Assembly (NCBI GenBank): GCA_013151875.1
Contig: JAADHL010000133.1
Coordinates: forward strand, 1-8,818
Length of the DNA stretch: 8,818 nucleotides
Origin: Deltaproteobacteria bacterium
Lineage (GTDB): Bacteria > Myxococcota_A > UBA9042 > DTJE01
Direction of reading: 5' to 3'
Position numbers and translations under genes: made by a program. Below are positions 1 through 6,811 of this stretch, piece after piece; position 1 is the stretch's first letter, and each line of letters begins with the position of its first letter. The notes under the pieces were generated by a model that saw only the letters and a program-made list of their open reading frames with translations, searched no databases and was not told the origin of the DNA.

Positions 1-1
1 C

Positions 2-613
2 GAGGCCGTTGCAAGGCATCTGCTTTCAGCCGCACAAGAGACGCCCAAGCCAGGTGATCAGCAGATCAGCCGGGCGGAGTTTCGTCTGATCGCCACGCCT
101 TTGCAGTCCCTGGAAGCGGCGGCCGCCGCCGCGCGCCAATCAGGTGTCGAGCCCTACATCCTGGGTCCCGCGATCGAGGGCGAGGCGCGGATGACGGGGT
201 ACGCCCACGCCGCTATTGCACTGAAACTGGCCGGGGGTGCCGGACCCGTGAGGCCCCCGTGCGTGGTCCTGTCAGGGGGCGAAACCACGGTTACGGTAAA
301 AGGGAAGGGACGCGGCGGCAACAACAGCGAGTTCCTTCTGGCGCTGGCCTTGGGCCTGCAGGGTACGCCCGGAATAAGCGCGCTGGCGTGCGACACCGAC
401 GGGATCGACGGGACCGGGGACAACGCGGGCGCGGTGGTGCTGCCGGACACGCTGGCAAGGGCCGCGGCATCCGGGATAAACGCCACGGCATGCCTGGACA
501 CGAACGATTCGTACGGTTTTTTCGATGCGCTGGGCGACCTGGTGATCACCGGACCCACGGGCACCAATGTCAGCGACTTCAGGGCAATCTACGTGGAGGT
601 AGGGCACTCATGA
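2..613 (+). CDS. Glycerate 2-kinase, MOFRL family (C-terminal part, 5' end outside window)
   Basis: The reading frame is open from the window edge, so the first visible codon is internal; 203 residues are visible. The family phosphorylates D-glycerate to 2-phosphoglycerate with ATP in the cytoplasm (GckA/TtuD type, distinct from GlxK). The visible part is the MOFRL C-terminal domain: GGETTVTVKGKGRGGNNSEF (about 92-111), then DTDGIDGTGDNAGA (131-144), the NDSYGFFDALGDL stretch (168-180) and the closing GPTGTNVSDFRAI block (184-196). All are signatures of the family. The stop codon overlaps the start of the reductase gene (ATGA), so the two are almost certainly one operon and translationally coupled. 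The pair fits assimilation of hydroxypyruvate or glyoxylate to 2-phosphoglycerate. Only the truncation prevents a statement on full length. Confidence 0.93.
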   Translation, partial: EAVARHLLSAAQETPKPGDQQISRAEFRLIATPLQSLEAAAAAARQSGVEPYILGPAIEGEARMTGYAHAAIALKLAGGAGPVRPPCVVLSGGETTVTVKGKGRGGNNSEFLLALALGLQGTPGISALACDTDGIDGTGDNAGAVVLPDTLARAAASGINATACLDTNDSYGFFDALGDLVITGPTGTNVSDFRAIYVEVGHS

Positions 614-1593
614 GCAGGCCGAAGGTATTCGTTTCCAGGGTCATCCCCAACGATGGCCTGGATCTGGTCAGGTCGGGGTGCGAGGCGGACGTGTGGCCCG
701 ACGGCCTTCCACCGTCGCGCGGCGAGGTGCTGAAAAGGGTGCGGGGCGCGGACGGCGTCCTGTGCATGCTGTCCGATCCCATCGACGCCGAGGTCATGGA
801 CGCGGCGGGACCGGGCCTGAAGGTCATAAGCAGCTATGCCGTTGGATTTGACAACATCGACGTGGCGGAGGCCACTCGCAGGGGGATCCTGGTGACCAAC
901 ACGCCGGGCGTACTGACCGAGGCCACCGCGGACCTGGCCTTTGCCCTCCTGATGGCAGCGGCAAGGAGGATCCCGGAGGGCATCGACAATGTCCGCAAGG
1001 GGCTATGGAAGACCTGGGGGCCAATGACGCTCAGGGGCCATGACGTGTACGGCGCGACTCTCGGCATCGTGGGGTTGGGACGGATAGGCTCGGCCATGGC
1101 CAGACGCGCGCTGGGCTTTGACATGGATGTCCTGTATTTCAACCGCGGCGTCCCGCGCGATGACGTGTTGCCGAAAGGCGTCAGTCGTTGTGAAACCCTG
1201 AATGACCTCCTGGATCGGTCCGATTTCGTCAGCCTGCATGTGCCGCACACCCCTGATACCCATCACCTGATCGACCGCAATGCCTTGGATCGCATGAAGC
1301 GGACCGCTATCCTCATAAATACTGCGCGGGGGGCGGTGGTGAACACCGACGCCCTGGTCGAAGCCTTGAGCGATGGCGCGATAGCGGGCGCTGCCCTTGA
1401 CGTAACCGACCCCGAACCTCTTCCAGCTGGTCACCCTCTGGTCTTGCTGGGGAACTGCCTGGTTGTGCCCCATATCGGCAGTGCGTCATACTCCACGCGA
1501 GCGCGCATGGCCGTGATGGCGGCCGAAAACCTCCTGGCGGGCCTGGCCGGAAAGCGTCCCGCGAACCTTGTCAATCCCGAGGTCCTTTCGTGA
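610..1593 (+). CDS. D-2-hydroxyacid dehydrogenase, glyoxylate/hydroxypyruvate reductase type
   Basis: A 327-residue protein of the D-isomer-specific 2-hydroxyacid dehydrogenase family, near the usual 320-335 length. The Rossmann dinucleotide motif GLGRIG lies at 155-160. The family catalytic triad is present: Arg240 in NTARG, Glu269 in DPEPLP and His288 in VPHIGS. The catalytic-domain segment SSYAVGFDNIDV (74-85) and NTPGVLTEATADLAFALL (97-114) match GyaR/GhrB-type glyoxylate and hydroxypyruvate reductases better than phosphoglycerate dehydrogenase, and there is no ACT domain. The start was chosen at 610: ATG overlaps the upstream stop and GGAGGT (595-600) sits 9 nt upstream. The same frame is open further upstream, but that part runs through the kinase gene. 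Next to a glycerate kinase, the likely reaction is hydroxypyruvate to D-glycerate (or glyoxylate to glycolate) with NAD(P)H. The exact substrate is inferred from context. Confidence 0.93.
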   Translation: MSRPKVFVSRVIPNDGLDLVRSGCEADVWPDGLPPSRGEVLKRVRGADGVLCMLSDPIDAEVMDAAGPGLKVISSYAVGFDNIDVAEATRRGILVTNTPGVLTEATADLAFALLMAAARRIPEGIDNVRKGLWKTWGPMTLRGHDVYGATLGIVGLGRIGSAMARRALGFDMDVLYFNRGVPRDDVLPKGVSRCETLNDLLDRSDFVSLHVPHTPDTHHLIDRNALDRMKRTAILINTARGAVVNTDALVEALSDGAIAGAALDVTDPEPLPAGHPLVLLGNCLVVPHIGSASYSTRARMAVMAAENLLAGLAGKRPANLVNPEVLS

Positions 1594-1631
1594 CCATTCC
1601 CGAAATCCAATCATATGCCTGGACGGCAGCC

Positions 1632-3143
1632 TCAACCGTGCCATCGTTTCGAGCGATTTGACCCGGCCAGTCGTCTTTTTCTGTACTGCCAGTGAGAGAC
1701 TGGGCCTTGCTCGGTCCGTTCATGCATGGCTCTGGACCGAATCTGAACTTCGTATTTGAGTCCGTCCGTTTCAAGCAAGTGAGTATGGATGCTTTGATAT
1801 CCGTTCTTCTTTGGATGAGCAATATAGTCTTTGAAACTCAGAAACTGGGCTTGGAAGGAGCGGTGGATCGCGTCCAGTGCCCGGTAGCAGTCCTCCTCCT
1901 CCGGTACTATGACGCGAAAGCCGAACACGTCCTGTACCTGATCCACGGGTAGCCCCAATACCTGTGCTTTGCGCCAGATTCCGGCCAGATGTTTGGTTCT
2001 GCGTTGGAGTTCCATCAGCGGCACATCATGGTCGCGCAGAACCTGCCGGATCCGGGCCTCCCGATCCAATACCCATTGCATGGGCGACTTCGTGATGGAG
2101 GCCACGTATCGGCGCACCTCTTCCGCTTCATCAGGGTGCAGCACCCAGAAGGCCGCATCGTCCAGACGGTTTCTAAGGTGAATTTCGCCCATGCGCTCGG
2201 CCTCGACCACGTCCATTTCCCACGCCTCTTTTGCGTACATGCGGACCAGCGGGTCGTCTGGATTCTGAGTCTCGATAAGTCGGCACTTGGTGCGCAGATG
2301 GTGTTTGATCTCCCTGACGCGATCTCCTTGACCCTGTGAGCCATCTTCTCCGGTTTCCGTGGGCCGCGCCGGATCGGTGTTTCCCTCTTCCCGGCCCTGA
2401 CCGGCAGTGACCGGTTTGATGCCCGGCGGGACCATCAGGGCGCGGCGCTCTGCTTCGACAAGGCTTCGTACCGTATGTTCCAATTCGGCGCCCAGGTGTC
2501 GGATGCCTGATGCGAGCGCGCGCCATTCCCGGGCGCCGCCCGTGGATTTCAGGGCATCCAGATAGCCGTGTTCCATCTGTTGCACCCCGTCCATCAGTCG
2601 CTTAAGTGGTCGGGTGACCAAGACATGGTGGGCCAAAAGGAGCACTGCCAGGACGCTCAATATCGTGACCAAGAGGTCAACGCCCCAGGATTGCCAGCGT
2701 CGTACTATTTCTCGGCCGTAGGATGGATCGTCAAGCCAGACCGAGAGCGTGCCGCTTCCATTGGGGAAAATGGGTGAAAACAAAGGCAGCGTGCCGTGCA
2801 ATGTAGAGCGGGCCAGGGTATTCAATTTACTGGATGCTTGATCCCCCGGGAAAGATGGGCCGATGTTCCGCTCCTCAGAGCCCTGCAGGCGGAAGTGCAA
2901 CCTGGGCATGCCTTGCCGCTTGTATATCCGTTGAAATCGATCCAGGCGCTTTTGGGCCGCGGCAAAGGAAGGGGCCGACTCCAACTCTGCCAGCAGAGGC
3001 ACCATGGCCTCGTCCAGCAATGCCACCATTTCCTCCCGGCTTCTTAGAATCTCTTGACGCAGTTGGATGAAGGTCAGTATCCCCAGAACCATGGTTACTG
3101 CCAGGGCCGTACTGACCCCCATGCGCCAGCCGAGGGAATACAT
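1632..3143 (-). CDS. Membrane-bound HAMP-linked RelA/SpoT-type (p)ppGpp synthetase
   Basis: 503 residues from the chosen ATG at 3143. A TTG extension to 3230 is open, but it adds a basic, unrecognisable leader and has no ribosome site. Order of parts: short cytoplasmic N-terminus; TM1 about 9-28; extracytoplasmic region about 30-150; TM2 about 154-172; HAMP-like segment about 173-232 (TRPLKRLMDGVQQMEHGYLD and following helices); low-complexity polar linker about 240-272; then a RelA/SpoT region to the end. The synthetase signatures are intact: RRTKHLAGIWRK (381-392), Asp405 in VQDVFGFRVIV, FKDYIAHPKKNGYQSIHT (437-454) with the guanine-stacking Tyr449, and Glu465 in EVQIRS. Residues about 304-336 resemble the helical block that follows the HD domain in long Rel enzymes. 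No HD hydrolase signature, TGS or ACT domain is present, so it should transfer pyrophosphate from ATP to GDP/GTP without hydrolysing the product. It lies on the same strand as the two lipoprotein genes, 183 bp downstream, and converges on the reductase gene with a 38-bp gap. The ligand is unknown. Confidence 0.88.
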   Translation of the reverse strand: MYSLGWRMGVSTALAVTMVLGILTFIQLRQEILRSREEMVALLDEAMVPLLAELESAPSFAAAQKRLDRFQRIYKRQGMPRLHFRLQGSEERNIGPSFPGDQASSKLNTLARSTLHGTLPLFSPIFPNGSGTLSVWLDDPSYGREIVRRWQSWGVDLLVTILSVLAVLLLAHHVLVTRPLKRLMDGVQQMEHGYLDALKSTGGAREWRALASGIRHLGAELEHTVRSLVEAERRALMVPPGIKPVTAGQGREEGNTDPARPTETGEDGSQGQGDRVREIKHHLRTKCRLIETQNPDDPLVRMYAKEAWEMDVVEAERMGEIHLRNRLDDAAFWVLHPDEAEEVRRYVASITKSPMQWVLDREARIRQVLRDHDVPLMELQRRTKHLAGIWRKAQVLGLPVDQVQDVFGFRVIVPEEEDCYRALDAIHRSFQAQFLSFKDYIAHPKKNGYQSIHTHLLETDGLKYEVQIRSRAMHERTEQGPVSHWQYRKRRLAGSNRSKRWHG

Positions 3144-3270
3144 CCGGCCAATGCCCCGTGAGTCATCCGTCCTCTGTCCTGGATAGTCCACGCCCCGTCT
3201 CCCGAACCGGCATCCCCTTTCAAGAAACAAATGGGGAGACGGATTGTTCCGGCCGAAAGTCCTTCGCCGA

Positions 3271-3300
3271 AATCACCAGACCCAAAATCACCAGACCCAA
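3271..3300. repeat. Perfect tandem duplication, 15-bp unit x2
   Basis: The 15-bp unit AATCACCAGACCCAA occurs twice head to tail with no mismatch. It lies in the 183-bp gap between the cysteine-rich lipoprotein gene and the membrane (p)ppGpp synthetase gene. The rest of this gap (3144-3326) shows no gene and no promoter that I can defend. The repeat looks like a slippage-type duplication; a binding-site role is possible but unsupported. Confidence 0.9.
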
Positions 3301-3326
3301 GGTCCTGCAACAAGGGGTCTTGGGAG

Positions 3327-4202
3327 TTACCTGTAATTAGGATCGCCGGGGCAGGGCCATTGGTCCGAGGGGAGTTGCGAGACGTCCGCGAACTCGGGCA
3401 CGGTCCCGTCGTGTTCGACCAACACGCAGGTCGCGGGCAGGGCGCGGTCCTTGGCGCATCCGTCCTTCTGAAGGGTCGCGCCCGTTGCGTCGTAGACCTG
3501 GAAGCAGTCCATGTCCTGGCACTTGCGCCACCCCACGCCGAACGATGAGTGGTAGAACTTGAAATGGTTGCCGTCGTGGTTGAACTCAAGCCAGTCGTTG
3601 TGGTGGTTTCCGCCCCAGTCGTAATACGCGCCGTCAATCGGCGTGACTGTCCCGTCGATTGACATCCAGGCCCCGGGGGATTGGTACACTGGGTTGGCGC
3701 CCATGGTCACGAAGCAGCCGGTCGGCGTTGACTGGACGTACACATATCCGGATGTCCCGTCGTAATCGAAGGTGCAGATCCAGTCCTGGTCCCAGGTCAC
3801 CAACTCTTTGGGGCCGAACGGGTTGTCGTCACAGGGAACGGTGTGTTCCTGCGGCACCCTGACGTCGAACCCGAAGTTCACGACCTGCGTGTCATTCCCG
3901 GTGTCCTGGATTGGCCCTTCGTCGTCGATTACGTCTACGGGCAGATCCTTTACGGGCAGATCCTTGATCATGGCTTCACCGTCGGCCGCGTCCGGTGGCG
4001 GGGCGACACCTTCATCGATTCCCTGGTCCATCGACTGGTCCAGTCCGGTGTCGGCAAGATCCTGCTGAAGATCTTGCTGAATATCCGTCTGGATATCCTG
4101 ACCCGGATCGATCTCCGCGTCTTTGCCGCCGCCTCCGGAACCGCACGAGGCAGAGGCCATTGATGCAGACACCAGCAGTATGAACATGCCTCCCGTTTTC
4201 AT
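3327..4202 (-). CDS. Predicted cysteine-rich lipoprotein with Asp/Gln-rich linker, function unknown
   Basis: 291 residues, beginning with a lipoprotein signal peptide: Lys2, a hydrophobic core at about 4-15 and a lipobox ending SAS-Cys20, followed by GSGGGG. The lipobox lacks the usual Leu at -3, so lipidation is likely rather than certain. Residues 28-105 form an acidic low-complexity linker with small internal repeats (QQDLQQDL at 42-49, KDLPVKDLPV at 80-89). Residues about 107-291 form a compact, aromatic- and Cys-rich domain holding eight Cys (124, 143, 163, 228, 233, 249, 259, 284), an even number consistent with up to four disulfides outside the cytoplasm. I recognise no family for this domain; segments such as YDWGGNHHNDWLEFNHDGN (194-212) suggest a beta-rich, possibly ligand- or metal-binding fold, but that is a guess. 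The start is supported by GGGAGGG at 4208-4214. The gene begins 15 bp after the stop of the dikinase-like lipoprotein gene, so they are probably co-transcribed. Confidence 0.82.
   Translation of the reverse strand: MKTGGMFILLVSASMASASCGSGGGGKDAEIDPGQDIQTDIQQDLQQDLADTGLDQSMDQGIDEGVAPPPDAADGEAMIKDLPVKDLPVDVIDDEGPIQDTGNDTQVVNFGFDVRVPQEHTVPCDDNPFGPKELVTWDQDWICTFDYDGTSGYVYVQSTPTGCFVTMGANPVYQSPGAWMSIDGTVTPIDGAYYDWGGNHHNDWLEFNHDGNHFKFYHSSFGVGWRKCQDMDCFQVYDATGATLQKDGCAKDRALPATCVLVEHDGTVPEFADVSQLPSDQWPCPGDPNYR
3936..3965. repeat. Perfect in-frame tandem duplication, 15-bp unit x2, within lipoprotein linker
   Basis: The unit TACGGGCAGATCCTT occurs twice head to tail with no mismatch. Read on the minus strand it encodes KDLPV twice (residues 80-89 of the lipoprotein). 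The absence of any synonymous difference suggests a recent duplication. Confidence 0.92.
4057..4080. repeat. Near-perfect tandem duplication, 12-bp unit x2, within lipoprotein linker
   Basis: AGATCCTGCTGA and AGATCTTGCTGA lie head to tail with one difference, and encode QQDL twice on the minus strand (residues 42-49). They form part of the Asp/Gln-rich linker of the lipoprotein. Confidence 0.85.
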
Positions 4203-4207
4203 TTCAA

Positions 4208-4214
4208 CCCTCCC
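4208..4214 (-). promoter_or_regulatory. Ribosome binding site of the cysteine-rich lipoprotein gene
   Basis: GGGAGGG on the minus strand, five bases upstream of the ATG at 4202. It sits in the 15-bp gap just after the stop codon of the upstream dikinase-like gene, which supports a shared transcript and possible reinitiation. Confidence 0.75.
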
Positions 4215-4217
4215 TTG

Positions 4218-6704
4218 TCAATGCATCACTTCCTGAGTGTACGGCCGCACCTGCTTGATGAACAATGACCTGTCAGGTCCCAAGTCGGATTCCATGAACT
4301 TGAACTCCATGTCCAGGGCCAGCAAGTAGGGCGAAACGTCGTACAGGGGCGCAAAATGATCCTGGACCTGAAAGGCCGCCTGAAACAGCGCCGCTACCTC
4401 GTTCAGGGTCAGGATGGGCTCGCTTGGCGACAGGCTGGAAAAACGCTGGCGCGCCACCTGGATCCCATTTGGTCCCGGCACTATCGAGAACACCTCCGGC
4501 ACAGCCCCGTCCTCGGGGTTGGTCACGGAAACCTCGCCTTTCTGCACGTTGACGTACATCCCGGCCACGGTCGGGTCCGCGATGTTCTGGGTTATCAGCA
4601 CCCCGTTGGCCGCCTCGCCCAAAAACGCCTGGCTCACGGCCACGCCCACCCGGACCGAAAGATGGTCGATGCCCCAGAACGCACGCTCCTGGAACGCGGT
4701 CCAGTTCCAGGCGGAAGCCCATACCTTGCGAATCCTTGATGAAGCCGCTTTCTTTCCGGATGCGTACGCGGACAGGGATCGGTACAGCCCCGCCCCGCTG
4801 AAGTTAGGCAGGTCCTCCGCGTTGGTGCTGGACCGCAGGCGGACTTTTGCGTCGCCGAACACCTCGGCGACCCGCGCGTCCAGGGCGTCGCCGAACACCG
4901 CGTCCACCGGGCAGTGGTGCAAGATGTACCTGGTTGCGTCCAGGCAGGCCTCCCGAACCAGGGAGTCGGTCCTAAAGGCGTCTTCATTGATGATGCGGCC
5001 CACGTGGTCCCACATCACCTCCTGCTTGCTCCCCTTTGGCAGACAGAGGTCGCGGGCCGCGTCGCATACGGCGGCGGCTCTTCCCTCGTCAACGCAGTCG
5101 GCGCGCGCGCCGTCGCAAAGCTCGCCGGTTGCCAGGGCCGAGTCCATGAAGACGTCATAGTAATGAAACGGGACCGCGAATCCATCGGGGGTCTGGTTGC
5201 TGATCACGTGCGACATCTCGGCCAGGTTCGCGGCCTTGACACCCACGCGGACAGAGTCCGCAAAGCCGATGTCCTTGAACCTGGGAAGGCCGTCGTAGTC
5301 GGTGTCGGATTTCAGCACGACCGGTTCGGGCGCATGGGCGTCCCAGAAGGCGCGGGCTTCCTCGATCGACGCCTTTCGCAGGTCGAACGCGCCGTCCTTT
5401 ACCTCGAACCGGACCAGTTTTCCCATCAGGTCTTTGACCCTTGGGTCGGAGGAGGCCCCCATCAGCGCGATATTCGGTGTGCCTCGGTTGCGCGCCGCCA
5501 CGTTGACGTGGGCCAGAGGCGTCTGAATCTCCTCGGTGATCGTGCCTCCCACGATGGGAAGGCTGTTGGGCAGTCGGGTCAACACCAGCACGTCCGTGAA
5601 CGAGACAACCGCCTTTTCCAGTTCTTCGGGGGACATGAGCCTCAAATAGCCGTAGGCCAGTCCGGGGTTGAGGACCTGCAGTTTCAGGTTGCCGTACAGG
5701 GCCTCGCGGGTAATCCAGCGCACATCGCGCATACTGAAATCGTCCACGGCCCCCAGCGCCTGGTCCTCCTGGGCCTGACCCGCGGGCAGATAGACGAGTC
5801 GATGGCCGGACCCGTTGAGATCGAGGAGCAACAGGCGTTCCTCCAGCAGGCGATGGACCTCCATGGCCTGTTCCGGCGTAAGATCGTCGTTCGGAAAAAA
5901 GGTCAGGATTACCGGAGCATCCAATTCCCGACCATCCTGATCCAGGGTGGTCAGGCTGGGGTAGTACAGCAGGGTGCCCGCCATGGCGATGCGGTCGGCG
6001 CCGTGATACGTGCCTTTTTCAAACTCGGCAAGGGTGCCGCTAAAGCCGATCACGTCGTGGGCGAAGGGATAGTGCAGGGGATGCGGCCCGGTATTCTGGA
6101 AATACACATCCGGATCGGGCGACAAAGGGTATATCGTGAACTTTACCACCCGCGCCGGCCCGAGTTCGGTAGAGAAATCCACGGCAAGGTCGTTAAAAGC
6201 CTCCATGTTGTCCGTGTGGTTCCGGTCGCCCGTTTTTTCCTGATCGCCGGCAGGGGGCAGTCCAGTCGCGTAGTCCTTGTTTTTCTCGAAGGGCGCCAGA
6301 TCGGTGACGGTCCATTCGTAAATGCCGCAACCATTTTCAACCGGCAGTGTATCCAGATCGATCCGGCGGGTCTCGAAAACAGCCCCGGGGATCTTCAAGG
6401 TGACGTCCGCCCTGGAAGGGACCGAATCCACCAGCAGACCGTCGTCCACGAACCGCGCCCCGATCTTGCCTGCCTGTATTTCGCCCCCCTCTGTCTTGTC
6501 CTGTCGTTCCTTGTCCGTCATTGCAACGATGCGCCCCACCCCCGGTCCGGTAATCACCGCCCTGGCGTGTTCGATGGGCGCGCCGGACGAACGGATCAGC
6601 CTCACCAACAAGGCCCGGTCACCGGTCCCGCACCCAGACAAAAGGATTCCGATCCCCAGAATCACCCGGCTGATCAGTATTCTTGATTTCATCAAACGCC
6701 ACAT
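4218..6704 (-). CDS. Dikinase-like lipoprotein: phosphohistidine-type domain plus PEP/pyruvate-binding (PPDK_N) ATP-grasp domain
   Basis: 828 residues from the chosen ATG at 6704 (GAGGTGG lies 11 nt upstream). GTG at 6719 and ATG at 6692 are alternatives and leave the signal peptide intact. Signal peptide with lipobox LLSG-Cys25. Residues about 30-360 are a family-specific N-terminal region with no domain I can name. Residues about 370-435 resemble a swivelling phosphohistidine domain, TPLAHVNVAARNRGTPNIAL (395-414), with candidate His399. Residues about 480-828 match the PEP synthase/PPDK N-terminal ATP-binding domain: VGVKAANLAEM (487-497), PDGFAVPFHYYDVFM (506-520), RLRSSTNAEDLPNFSGAGLY (622-641), VWASAWNWTAFQERAFWGID (661-680), and the closing LALDMEFKFM (795-804) and IKQVRPYT (816-823). 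This order, His domain before ATP-grasp, is that of glucan/alpha-glucan water dikinases, not of PpsA. A four-Cys insertion (530, 537, 547, 554) fits an oxidising compartment. The catalytic reaction is unproven, because ATP is not normally available outside the cytoplasm. Confidence 0.87.
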   Translation of the reverse strand: MWRLMKSRILISRVILGIGILLSGCGTGDRALLVRLIRSSGAPIEHARAVITGPGVGRIVAMTDKERQDKTEGGEIQAGKIGARFVDDGLLVDSVPSRADVTLKIPGAVFETRRIDLDTLPVENGCGIYEWTVTDLAPFEKNKDYATGLPPAGDQEKTGDRNHTDNMEAFNDLAVDFSTELGPARVVKFTIYPLSPDPDVYFQNTGPHPLHYPFAHDVIGFSGTLAEFEKGTYHGADRIAMAGTLLYYPSLTTLDQDGRELDAPVILTFFPNDDLTPEQAMEVHRLLEERLLLLDLNGSGHRLVYLPAGQAQEDQALGAVDDFSMRDVRWITREALYGNLKLQVLNPGLAYGYLRLMSPEELEKAVVSFTDVLVLTRLPNSLPIVGGTITEEIQTPLAHVNVAARNRGTPNIALMGASSDPRVKDLMGKLVRFEVKDGAFDLRKASIEEARAFWDAHAPEPVVLKSDTDYDGLPRFKDIGFADSVRVGVKAANLAEMSHVISNQTPDGFAVPFHYYDVFMDSALATGELCDGARADCVDEGRAAAVCDAARDLCLPKGSKQEVMWDHVGRIINEDAFRTDSLVREACLDATRYILHHCPVDAVFGDALDARVAEVFGDAKVRLRSSTNAEDLPNFSGAGLYRSLSAYASGKKAASSRIRKVWASAWNWTAFQERAFWGIDHLSVRVGVAVSQAFLGEAANGVLITQNIADPTVAGMYVNVQKGEVSVTNPEDGAVPEVFSIVPGPNGIQVARQRFSSLSPSEPILTLNEVAALFQAAFQVQDHFAPLYDVSPYLLALDMEFKFMESDLGPDRSLFIKQVRPYTQEVMH

Positions 6705-6736
6705 GACGCGACCATCCACCTCGACTGGACATGCGA

Positions 6737-6765
6737 AGTATCGGTTTTTCCTCCTCCATCTTCAA
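6737..6765 (-). promoter_or_regulatory. Candidate sigma-70-type promoter for the lipoprotein genes
   Basis: On the minus strand TTGAAG (6760-6765, four of six consensus bases) and GATACT (6737-6742, four of six) are separated by exactly 17 bp. Transcription would start near 6730, about 26 nt before the ATG at 6704. The site lies in the 136-bp divergent region shared with the WYL regulator gene, about 22 bp from the edge of the 25-bp repeat holding the palindromic operator. Weak motifs like these occur by chance, so this is a candidate only. Confidence 0.35.
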
Positions 6766-6786
6766 TCGACACTTGTAGTATCGCTT

Positions 6787-6811
6787 GGCCTGCGGCACGA
6801 TACGTGCCGAA
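6787..6811. promoter_or_regulatory. Palindromic operator copy 1, upstream of WYL regulator gene
   Basis: The core CGGCACGATACGTGCCG (6793-6809) is a perfect inverted repeat of 7-bp arms around a 3-bp centre. The full 25 bp 6787-6811 recurs inverted and without mismatch at 7903-7927. The core ends 31 nt before the ATG of the WYL regulator, where a bound dimer could block transcription. Two identical copies bracketing a regulator gene are the usual mark of its own binding site; the identity of the binding protein is inferred. Confidence 0.8.

Noticed and set aside
259..609. Upstream in-frame extension of the reductase gene
   Set aside because: It translates to Arg/Gly-rich nonsense overlapping the kinase frame. 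The ATG at 610, with overlap and ribosome site, is the natural start.
1594..1631. Bidirectional terminator between the convergent reductase and synthetase genes
   Set aside because: I find no stable inverted repeat with a T tract in the 38-bp gap.
3144..3230. TTG-initiated extension of the membrane synthetase
   Set aside because: It has no ribosome site and adds 29 residues without features ahead of an ordinary receptor N-terminus. It remains a possible alternative.
3296..3324. CCCAAG/CTTGGG inverted repeat after the lipoprotein stop, considered as a terminator
   Set aside because: It has only six paired bases around a 17-nt loop, with mismatches inside on the minus-strand RNA and no U tract. 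Part of it belongs to the tandem repeat.
3095..3637. 180-codon minus-strand ORF
   Set aside because: It overlaps the lipoprotein and synthetase genes in another frame and is Thr/Arg/Ser-rich low complexity, typical of a shadow.
5999..6015. Third copy of the palindromic operator inside the dikinase gene (shares GATACGTGCC)
   Set aside because: Only about 13 of 17 bases match and the left arm is not palindromic. It lies in coding sequence and is probably chance.
4914..6686. 590-codon open frame on the plus strand
   Set aside because: It lies entirely antisense to the dikinase-like lipoprotein gene, whose translation has clear motifs. The plus-strand product shows no recognisable domain and is a high-GC shadow frame.
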